Shown here piece by piece: positions 34,718 to 43,650 of a stretch of DNA of 64,000 nt. The notes under the pieces were generated by a model, which had not been told where the DNA came from, did no database searches, and saw only the letters and a list, made by a program, of their open reading frames with translations. The translations under genes were made by a program, and so were the position numbers. Source of the DNA: Gnetum montanum (lineage: Eukaryota > Streptophyta > Gnetopsida > Gnetales > Gnetaceae); NCBI GenBank assembly GCA_015680685.1, contig MNCI01022230.1, forward strand, positions 102,326 to 166,325, given 5' to 3'. The first letter of the stretch is position 1; the number at the start of each line of letters is the position of its first letter.

Positions 34718-36215
34718 GTAAAATGCTAGGCACTTTTGCTTGTGTAGGATTGTGTGTTGAGTTGAATTGGATTTTGTAAAACTCCTACATTAGATCTAGG
34801 CCATGTTTATGAGCTTTTAGTGTTGCTTTGGTCTTGGGATTGGTCTATGCTGAGTTATAAATTTCATTTCAATCTTTTCTATGCATTTATTTTTTGTAAC
34901 CTTCCACTAAAAAGCAAAACTACTTTTGTATTTTTTTTTTTTGTGAAAAAGGCTTGGAATTTTTAGTTTTTATGGCCATGGGGTTGTAATATGTTATTTT
35001 ATGGTCAAAATTGTTGTTGAACTATTAGATTTTGACTTATGAGGAATTTTCTATGAATTTTCACAAGGTTTTTTGAGTGTTTTCCTATTTTTTATGACAT
35101 TTTGCAATTTTTTATGTAATAATAGTTAATAAATATTATTACATAAAAAATTGCATAAATTTTATTTTTTTTGTTGTGGATTTTTTTTCCTTTTTTTTAC
35201 TGGTTCAAACAACTATAAAATCACTAAAGTCTGATCGATGGTATATTTTCTATGAATTTTTTCATAGATTGGTATATAGTGAAATTTTTGGTTTTTTATG
35301 GTTTTACCCTTGTGAAAATGGGCAACGTTGGCATATCATAATGTCTTAGGTTCCTAGAGACTCTTAGAGGTGTTAGGAAGTGTTCACTATTGGTTTTAGC
35401 AATTTAAAAAAAATTTCCATATTTTTTTATCAACAATTTATTATAGCTATTTCCCACATTTTCAAGTTCTTATGCAATTTTTGTGGAAATTTGTTAAGGT
35501 TTTGGATTATAGTGAAATTTTTTCCTAGGCTTGGTACCATATCATGGATGCTATATTTTTTTGAATTTTATGTGTGCTGAGTCACTAGACTTAGAAAAAA
35601 AAAATTTGTTCTAATTTATCATTTGCAAACTACCTTGTACAATTGCAATGTTGACTTTCACAACTACAAGCCTCCCTAGTTGTATAGGTAGCATTGGTAT
35701 GGTTTTTGAATTTTAATGGCTATGTTTAAAGGTTGCTAAGGTTATTTATACATGTTATTTTAGTTTTCAATAGTCACTTAAATTTTTCTAAAATTTTTAA
35801 CTAACCCACCTAGAGTTTTTACTACAGCTAATTTCATTGTTAACTAGTATTTCTAGCAAAATTTTGCAAAATTTAAGTTGAGATTTTTTTATTGTTGTTT
35901 GGGTACAAGCTAGTTTTCATAGCTCCAATGTTTCTACATAAAATTTTTTAATTTTTTATGCATATTTCATCATGAAATTGATATCAATTGTTGGTACACT
36001 TCATGGTTCTATTTGGGTTTTTATATGTGATTTATTAATAATTTTGGTTACTATCTTATTTTGGATCTAAGTGTTGAAACCATGAATTTGGTTACTTGGC
36101 TTAAATAAAAATGTTGGGAGGGAGGCCATATTAATTTTTAGTTTTTGATATTTTTTCATTTTTGGTTATGGTTATTCATGGTTGCTATTGTTGTTGTTGT
36201 TGTTGTATTGTGTAG
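34718..36215 (+). other. Antisense gene A: long first intron, AT-rich
   Basis: About 1.5 kb with very high A+T and long T runs, no coding similarity. It ends in a pyrimidine-rich stretch with a (TTG)n run (36184-36206) and acceptor tgtgtag (36209-36215). It includes a perfect 22-bp hairpin (35103-35155). Confidence 0.5.
35103..35155. repeat. Perfect 22-bp inverted repeat, 9-nt loop
   Basis: Arms 35103-35124 and 35134-35155 are exact reverse complements (outer end TGCAAT/ATTGCA). AT-rich. Could be a small fold-back element or chance in AT-rich DNA, although a perfect 22-bp stem is long. Confidence 0.8.
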
Positions 36216-36665
36216 GGCTTTTTTGAAATCCATCCTGGTGGTCATTGAGTTGGTGGGTTTGCTCTACTACATCCACACATTAAGGCCCAACACCCCACCT
36301 ATAGACATAGTCTTGAACCATGATTCGTTGTTGTTTCAGCCAAGGGCAACATATTTCTTAGCCTACCTGCTCTAGAACTTTAGTGTAATGGTCTAGTTAC
36401 ACTTAGCTTTAGAGATAGTGTTACTAATCATGGGGAACTTCCTACTTCACTCTACACATATGATTTTCAAGATCATAGTTGAAGATTCTCAAACTCACAT
36501 TAAGGATGACTAATTCAAAGGCATATGCACCATACGGACATGCAAGTTGTCCAAAATATGGGATATGCTCGAATTAATCAAGTATAATATGAACAACATG
36601 AAACTAGTTGGTCATTACACTAACATGTTTTAGAATCCTCTTGGCATTGTTTATCATTTTGAAGG
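36216..36665 (+). other. Antisense gene A, exon a (450 bp, conserved)
   Basis: Acceptor AG at 36214-36215, donor GTAAGTG at 36666. Codes AFLKSILVVIELVGLLYYIH, then NFSVMV*LHLALEIVLLIMG, CKLSKIWDMLELIKYNMNNM and NPLGIVYHFE. Same length, phase and landmarks as 18778-18329 in B. Three or four stops. Confidence 0.75.
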
Positions 36666-36758
36666 GTAAGTGTAAAGTTAATTTATTTTTGGGTTTCTTT
36701 TTTTTTCCTTAGGCCATTTTGGTTTAATGCTTTTTTATTTTGAATGACATGCTTGTAG

Positions 36759-37058
36759 GTATAGGGTGGATGACCATGGGTTGATCAAGAGTGACTAGCA
36801 GTTGCCTAAACCCCAAATAGCACTAGGGGTATTTATCAAGGGCCAAGTGGTGAGGCTCACTATAATGGAGTAGCTTGAGGCCCACTATAATGGAGTAGCT
36901 CAAGGATTACTTTGGTAGGTACACCACATGCTATGCCAAAGTCTATCATAGGTTTTTGGTGAATGGGACAACCCATAGTTGGTGAAGAATGCCTAATTGC
37001 AATGCAGAGGCACATATTCCCCTCAGCATCCCCACACTACCCTCATCAAGAAAGAAAA
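36759..37058 (+). other. Antisense gene A, exon b (300 bp incl. 25-bp duplication)
   Basis: Acceptor cttgtag, donor GTAAGAA. A 25-bp tandem duplication (starting 36859 and 36884) shifts the frame; without it the exon would be 275 bp, the length of exon b in B (18242-17968). Landmarks DDHGLIKSD and QPIVGEE correspond to NEHGLQGDT and HPITVAD in B. Confidence 0.65.
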
Positions 37059-37253
37059 GTAAGAATTCTTGTTCTTTTTGTTATATTTTATTATTTTTAT
37101 TTTCTTTTATGCTATGTCAATGGTTTCATGGCTACATATTTGTAGGTTATTTAGGATTTAACTATTTAATTTTTTATTATTATTATGGTTGTAAACATGA
37201 CTTTTAATTAGCTACACTTGTTATTGTAGTTGAATTGAGCATCCTCAATATCT

Positions 37254-37331
37254 AGGAAATCAAATGAGCATCCTGGTTGAATTGAGGTTTAGGATCTTCC
37301 CAAATATCTAGATATGCTCATTTGATTTCCT
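37254..37331. repeat. 18-bp perfect inverted repeat in place of missing exons
   Basis: AGGAAATCAAATGAGCAT (37254-37271) and its reverse complement (37314-37331), loop 42 nt. Lies in the 343-bp stretch between exons b and e, where B has about 1.7 kb with exons c1, c2 and d. May mark the deletion or a small insertion. Confidence 0.65.
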
Positions 37332-38687
37332 CAAAGATGCCACTTGTTTAGATATTTGGGAAAAATGCAAAGTGCAAAATGCAAAATGCAAAGTACCTCA
37401 GCCTCTACATTCCACATGAAACCACGAGCAGAGGTTTCTAATAAAATGGAGTTCATGTGTGGGGTAGCTGAAGACATGTTCAATTGGTTACAAAAAATTA
37501 CTCTAGATGTTGGTAAGAGCCTTACTTTATTTTACCTTTAATGAGTTTTACTTTTTTCATGCATTTTTTTGTTGTCTCCTATAGGCTTTATGGTTATGTG
37601 GTCTTATTGGTTTAGAAGTTTTTGGTTATTTTTTTGTTATTACTTTTTAATATGTGTGTTTTATCGTTATGTTGCTTATAGTGTCTAAGGTTGGATGGGA
37701 TTTTGACCACGCCATGGAGATTGATTTGTTGCCTAGCCTACCTTCTAAAGTCGAGAATGTGTCATGGAAGTTTTATGAAAGTGCCATTAGATGTGCACTT
37801 TCATGTGCCAACACATCACTAGAGTGTCAACATTCCAATATGTTCTTGTGGGAACAAGTTGTGGCATTGGAAAGAAAAACTAAGAGGAAAGCTGGGGTGA
37901 TTAGAGATCTCTAGGATCATAAGGGATACATGGAAGCTCAAGTGGTTAATAGGAACTCCTTGTGAACCAAGGAGATAACATGAGTATGTTATTAGAATGT
38001 CATTCATAGCAAGGTTGCTCTTGCCAAGGAGGTCATAGAGCATAAGCTATAGATGGACTTACTAGCTTGCAAGGCCAAAGAGTGGAGAGATTATTATGTC
38101 TAGGTCCTTGAGTGGGGCCAAGTATAAAAAGACCATAAGAAAAAGTATAAGGTTAAACATGAGACCTATCTTAAGTGATTACAGGAGGAATCCACCGAAT
38201 GGCATAAGTTGGAGCTATTCATGAAGGGGATTTAAGCAGAGAGTGTCTTCAAATTATTTGAAAGCTCTCTAATAGTTGCTTATTTCCCAACTTCTTAAGT
38301 CTCTACTACTTCTGGGGAGGTGATTGCAATCACATTTTTGCAAGAGCCACTAGCATGGATCAAGATCAACAAGAGTAACATCCTAATAGGCATTAATCTT
38401 TGGAAGGTGGAGTGGGCCCACATGATTAAGGATCAAATCCTCCATCATTTAGAGGTTGGCCTTCAAAACTTCCCCATGGAGGATGTTGCACACAATCCCT
38501 CTCATGTTTTCTTGTTTTGTTTTATTTTATCATGTTTTATTTTTATTTAATTTAATTTAATTTTTTTCATATTGTGTTGATTACTAATTAAACTTATGTT
38601 ATTGTGGTATAGGTACCAGGTGACACCAAGGATGACAATAGTGATGACATTGGAGATGCTCCTCAACCCTCTCTAGTTGCATCATAG

Positions 38688-39490
38688 CATCATCTATTGA
38701 CTATGTCTTTGGATATGTTTGTCGTTATTTATCATGTTATTCAGATGTTGTGGATAGAGTTAGCCACAGTTGTTGTGAGATGGTTTATTATTTTTATGTT
38801 ATCATTTAATCCTCTTTTACTCTATATGATAGACATTTAGCCTATTATTATTTTTAAATTTTAATTTTTAATATGTTTTGAAGCTTAATGTTTCATTCAT
38901 GTTATACATTTTACATTTTGGCTTATGTTATAAGGCTATGTTGGTTAAATATTGTAGCTATCATGTAATTATTTCTTAAAGTAATATGTGAAATCAACCA
39001 GGCAACTAAAATGTGAGCTAAGTTGTAAATGAGTTATAAATTTTTTTTTTCAGTTTTAGGTCATGGCAGGGCATGTCTTTTGCTAGTTTTAAGCCATGGT
39101 GGGCCTTGATTTTTGCTAATTTTAGGCCTTAGTGAGCCATGGTATTTTTCCAATTTTAGGCCATGGAAAGCCCCATGATTTGAAAAGAAATTTTTTATTA
39201 ATTTTTTATGTTTTAAAATTTTTATCAATTTTTAAGTTTTAAATTTTTTATGGCATTTTTATGTTTTATGTTATAAACTAGACAAGGCATAAAGATATAT
39301 GGTAAAAAAGAATAAACCTTAGGCTATGTGTAAAGTTAAAATAATGTAAAATAAAGAAAAGCAAAATGGTACATGAAAATAATGTTTTAGCTAGGCTAAG
39401 AAGGTTATAGAAAAAGAATGTAACATGGTTATAGATGCAAGGGTAAGAAAATTGGTGGTATACATCAACTGTGCAAGTATTTTCTAATCT
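38688..39490. other. A(-): spacer between the antisense gene end and protease
   Basis: AT-rich, no coding frame. Contains three diverged copies of 'ttttaggcc(a/t)tggtgggcc' around 39057-39175. The 3' end and polyadenylation signals of the antisense gene, and the donor of any sense intron, would be here; none is clear. Confidence 0.45.
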
Positions 39491-40233
39491 TTAAATGATT
39501 AGGCAAGGTATATGGTCTACTTTTCATGGATTTATATTTCTTGTTTCCTTCACTAACCACATTGAAGGGGAGCTCCTCCAATGGTGCATTCATGGGCTCA
39601 TCATTATTAGTTTTAGCCTCTTATGCTTTATTGGGCTTCTTGACTTCATGGTTAATAGTAGAGGTTTCTTCTTGAAACTCCACTTTAGATCTTTATTCTA
39701 TGTCAACATTGTTGACTACCAAAGGAATTGCACTATCACCATGCATGATTATCTTACTGCCCTCGTAAGGTACATCAATTTCTTGGTGGATGGATGAGGA
39801 AATAGCTTGTAATTGAGCTTGCCAAAGCCTCCCCAAAATAAGATTGAATCTTTGTATTTCTTCCACCATTAAGAAGTTAATCATTATGGGGAATTATTCT
39901 CCTATTACAAAGTCTAAATAAATGAAGCCTTTTATAGAAACTCGAGATCCATTGAAGGATTTAAGAGTAGAAGTTGAGGTATATTACATATGATCCATTA
40001 GGCCTAAATGTTCAATGATACATTAGTTGTTGCTTTGTTGTCAACATGCACCCTATGTAACTTGTATTATCCTATCCTTATGCTTATGAATATGGAAGCA
40101 TTGGTTGTCTTGCCATCCTAGAGTTTGGTCTTGACCTCACTATTGCAAAACACTAGTGTTATCAACATCATTCTTTCCTTTGGTGAAGGTGGTATCATCA
40201 TTACATGGATGAACGCTTCATTGGTGGGGACAT
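39491..40233 (-). pseudogene. A(-): aspartic protease and upstream block
   Basis: Minus strand: NVPTNEAFIHVMMIPPSPKE (equivalent to the DESLPVDEEVIHSIMLP region of B), then VHVDNKATTNVSLNI for the active-site strand (D-x-G changed to DNKAT), MINFLMVEEIQRFNLILGRL, and KIIMHGDSAIPLVVNNVDIE. Interrupted at 40233 by the inserted A LTR; the upstream coding part continues at 43651. Confidence 0.75.
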
Positions 40234-41026
40234 TGAAACACCATCTAGAAAATGCATGTTATAACTTGTAACCTTCATGCTCCAAATTGAGGTAATATTC
40301 CATTGTAAATGTAAGGTTTATAGCCCATAAGCTACAATCTTGCACACTTTAATTTTTTGGGATTGAAGAATTTCTCATAAGTTGCTACTACCTCACTTTC
40401 TAAGTGAAAAAGTAATGTCATTTCTATATTTGGGATTACAAAGGCTAAAATTGCCTTACGGACTCCAAAATTTTGCATTTTCATGGGTTTTTGTGGGAAT
40501 ATAACCTCAATTATGCTAGAACCATCTACCTCCAGTGTAGATGATGTTGGGATTTTATTTCTCCATCAAAACCCAATGTAGCTACGCACATCTAGTGTTG
40601 GACTTGTTGGGTTTTTCTATTTCTCTAGCAATGGCCAGCATAGTCATGACCTTTTCTAGTTGTGGTAGCATGGACAACATACTCATCATGGATTTCTTGC
40701 AACATGGCCAATCTAGTCATCACATTTCTGGAAAATTCTAACAAATGCTAGTGTAGTCCTCCAAGGCTAACATAGTTGAGGTGAAGGCCAGTGCAAATCA
40801 TTGAACTTATAAGGGGGGATGAATATGTTCCTCAAATTAAAATTCTTTGAACAAAGCACACACACCAAATTTAATATGGTTCCCCAACTTGGGTAATCCA
40901 CACTCAAAGGATAGTTCACAAGCACACCTCTAGACTTTGTTACTCTCAAATGTAGTTTGAAGTGTACCACACCCTATACAAGCACTAAGATCCACTCTAG
41001 AGTGATTCAATGTGATGAGACGCGGT

Positions 41027-41128
41027 TTGCATCGGCCGCGATATCGTGTATGCGATATTGCAGCTGACGCGATATCGCATCCCCCGCGATATCGCGTCCT
41101 TCCCTACGATATCGCGTACGCGATATTG
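41027..41128 (+). promoter_or_regulatory. Array of GCGATATCGC palindromes in D U3
   Basis: Six copies of GCGATAT(C/T)GC or one-base variants within about 100 bp, ending about 20 bp before the TATA box. The same array, with 4-5 copies, lies at the same place in both LTRs of the full D element. CGCG-containing sites are bound by CAMTA-type factors in plants; any link here is inference. Confidence 0.65.
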
Positions 41129-41145
41129 CAGTTCGCCACCATGTC

Positions 41146-41153
41146 TATAAATA
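41146..41153 (+). promoter_or_regulatory. D solo LTR: TATA box
   Basis: TATAAATA, just after the palindrome array. Conserved in the other D LTRs (minus strand, 55312-55319 and 61589-61596). Transcription would start about 30 bp downstream. Confidence 0.7.
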
Positions 41154-43528
41154 AGAGGTGACTCTCCCTTGTTTAGGGATCCCAGTTTTAGTGTAGCGAA
41201 GCTCTGGCAGTTTGATCCCTCCAGAGTTAGAATTTTTCCCGTGTCTGCCTGCAGTGTGGTGAATGTAATTGTACAGTGTCTTTATTCGAGTGTGCCGTAC
41301 TTGGACACGCACATGACCGACAATAAAGATCGAGATTACTTCATCATTGCAGCATTCACTTAGTTTATTTATTTGTTATTTATTTAATGTTATTTATTGC
41401 TTTCATAGTGCGGTGTGAGTACGACTTNATCCCAGTGGCGTACCTAGGCCTATGCTTGGTAGTCCCAGTGGCAGTCGTGCACGAAGTCCAAGATGTGTAC
41501 GGTTGATCAAGGAATCGGTTGCTCGTCGCACTTAGGCTAGATTAGATTTTCTTACCCTTTTCCTCTTAGCTTAGATTTAGTTAAATATTATTTTCCATTG
41601 CGATCAGGAGTAGCATAGAACTAGGAACACATCATACGCCTCATCTAGACTAAACCATACGTGAAATATGCAAAACTAGTCTAGATGGGAAGACAGTGAA
41701 CTGCGACCTAAGGCTAACTATCTAGGTGCCACAACTAGTCCATCTACGGAGTTCGACCGGATCGCATGTGCGACGCTCGTTTTGTATGGTTGAGTGTAGG
41801 GGTACCTCGCCACTCATCACAATGCTATGAATCCACTCAAACCTACAAGGTCACAACAAGCTTAGCATGTGGTTTTTAGGATCCCATAACCTTTACAATC
41901 TTGAGCTCCACCTTGGAGTGTTGTGGTGCTATACCTACAGTCAATCCCATAGGATATTGACAAGGTCAAGCAAGATGCCTTCTTGCAAGAAGCACATCAA
42001 CCCCACAAGACAACAAGGGAGAAGAATAATTGCAAGGGATTAATGTAACTTAGTTTGTTGATCCTTGTACTTTGAGGAAAAACTCACTTTACAACAAACA
42101 AAAGATAAGGTAATGAGGAGAAATAAAGATTACAATGATTGTACAAAATATTACACATTTTCCAATGAGAATGATGTCTTCTTATAGTCATAATTTTTCA
42201 AATTCATCATGGAATGCATGCAATGGCTAGCTAACAATCATGGAAGATGTCTTCTTCATGGCTGAGACATCTTTCTACATTTGGTCTCCATTCTGGGAAG
42301 ACATCTTTGTTTGGTGAAAGACATCTTTCTAAAACTAGCTTGTATTCTATGAAGATGTCATTATCTAGGGAAAGGCATCTTTTCTTGATGAAAGAGATCT
42401 ATTATGTTTCAAAGATTTCTTCTTCTATTTTTCCTTAAATGTTTTCAAGATGTCTACTATTTCTTTGAGACATATTTCTTCACCTTCCTTTGCATGATGA
42501 ATTATTTGTTCCTTGTTCATAACCTTCCACTTCTGCATGGTTCAATGATGATAACTTTACTTGTGATTTATTTGGTCCTTGTCCACATTCTTAAAATTCT
42601 TGCATGTTTGCTTGAGACCTTATGGATGACCTTCTCCTTTGAGCTCTCCTTTTGTCTAAACTAGTTCATTCCTTGTCATCTCATCTTGGTCCTACAAAAA
42701 CAATAGCCACACAACCATACAAACAACCTTTGACTTCATTTTACTTAAAATTCTGACACATTAAAACATCCACAGGTAGCATAGTAATAAAATTTTGTTT
42801 ACTATTTATAGTCTTTAGATGGGTTTTGATGGCTTTGGTATATCAAAACTTGCCAAGAATGGACAACTACATTAATAATCATAGTCATTACACCTACAAA
42901 TAAACATCAATCTTTTAATAATCATGGAAAAAATTTTTAGCATGAAATCAAAAACCTTTAAACCTATATATGGTAAACTAAAACACATTATTAAGGTCTT
43001 GAAAAAATTTGGTTTCAAAAAATTTTCTTTCTAAACATTATTGCAAACCATACCATTGCAAGAACCTTGAGAATTCAAAATTCAATTTTGGCATTTATAA
43101 TACTTTTTGGAAATAATTGAAATCTACCTAAGCATTAGAGACTCTTATCATAGTCCCATTTCTACAACGTCAAATATCATTGTGCATACTATTAGCTCCT
43201 AGAAGTTGCAAATTTGAGCCAAAGTCAACAAGAGGCTTTTGATGATTATGGTTGGGAAGTACCTAGATCATGGAGTTTGACTACAAAATACAACTTTCTA
43301 GCTCCAATAGGCTTCAATCTTCATCCAAGCTAGCTTCTTGTGATTTGAGCAGATAATTTGTACCTCTTTAACTTTATACTTTCAATATTTTTGCTATTTT
43401 AATAAAGTTTTCAATTCATTTGTAGCGTAGATTTAGTTTCTAGTTTAATTTGATGTTTATTTATTTTCCCTTGAATCAACAATTCCATTCTTGTATGCAT
43501 TCTCATTTATACTTTTTAAGTCCTTTGG

Positions 43529-43650
43529 TGATCGACAAGACCATCTAGGGTGCCTTGGATATTATTTCTTAGAGGCTCATGGAATCAAAGGTTAGGTTGT
43601 TGTACCTAGAATTTTTGGTTTTCTAGCAACCAAATTTTTTTAGGTGCTAC
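43529..43650 (+). other. Family A leader fragment after the inserted LTR
   Basis: agaccatctagggtgccttggat... resembles the start of the B leader (10636) and, in reverse, the A(-) leader near 47300. It ends where A(-) gag resumes. Confidence 0.6.

Larger units (their letters stand above)
34558..38687 (+). pseudogene. A(-): antisense multi-exon gene between PR and RT (unrecognised)
   Basis: On the + strand, opposite to element A(-). Proposed exons: 1, 34558-34717 (MSKRRASISKNLAMKEIDIA; donor uncertain); a, 36216-36665; b, 36759-37058; e, 37402-37512; f, 37682-38505; g, 38613-38687, ending at TAG 38685-38687 (acidic tail VPGDTKDDNSDDIGDAPQPS). Introns show GT-AG ends, and phases fit for a/b, e/f and f/g. 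Exon f is helical and charged, starting SKVGWDFDHAMEIDLLPSLP, later EVIEHKL*MDLLACKAKEWR. Exons c1, c2 and d of the B copy are missing. Stops are present, and a 25-bp duplication breaks exon b. No known domain recognised; matches 15344-19440. Confidence 0.72.
41013..41819 (+). repeat. D solo LTR (+) with 5-bp target duplication
   Basis: TGATGAGACGCGG...CCACTCATCA, 807 bp, flanked by CAATG at 41008-41012 and 41820-41824. It contains U3 palindromes, a TATA box and a polyadenylation-like aataaa (41321). Matches the reverse of the D element LTRs (1037 and 1054 bp), which carry an extra internal repeat unit. CpG content is far higher than in surrounding DNA, so it looks like the youngest insertion. 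One N at 41428. Confidence 0.92.
40802..42774 (-). repeat. C solo LTR (-), nested in the A LTR
   Basis: The reverse complement begins near 42774 (TGTGGATG...ttttaagtaaaatg, like the C LTR start) and ends near 40802 (CCTTATAAGTTCA, like the C LTR end). Without the D LTR it is about 1.16 kb, close to the 1095 bp of C(+). Rich in GACATC words (42240-42450). No perfect target duplication seen. Confidence 0.65.
40234..43528 (+). repeat. Family A LTR (+) inserted in A(-), carrying nested LTRs
   Basis: Starts TGAAACACC (40234) and matches 2727-3462 and the reverse of 48517-47306. Ends near 43528 (gatcgaca). Without the nested C LTR it is about 1.3 kb. About 120 bp of A leader follow (to 43650), so this is a truncated element end and not a clean solo LTR. 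No target duplication is clear. Confidence 0.75.

Noticed and set aside
40229-40233. Target-site duplication of the A LTR inserted in A(-)
   Set aside because: The five bases left (gacat) and those after the inserted fragment (near 43640-43650) do not match, and the right end is truncated, so none is claimed.
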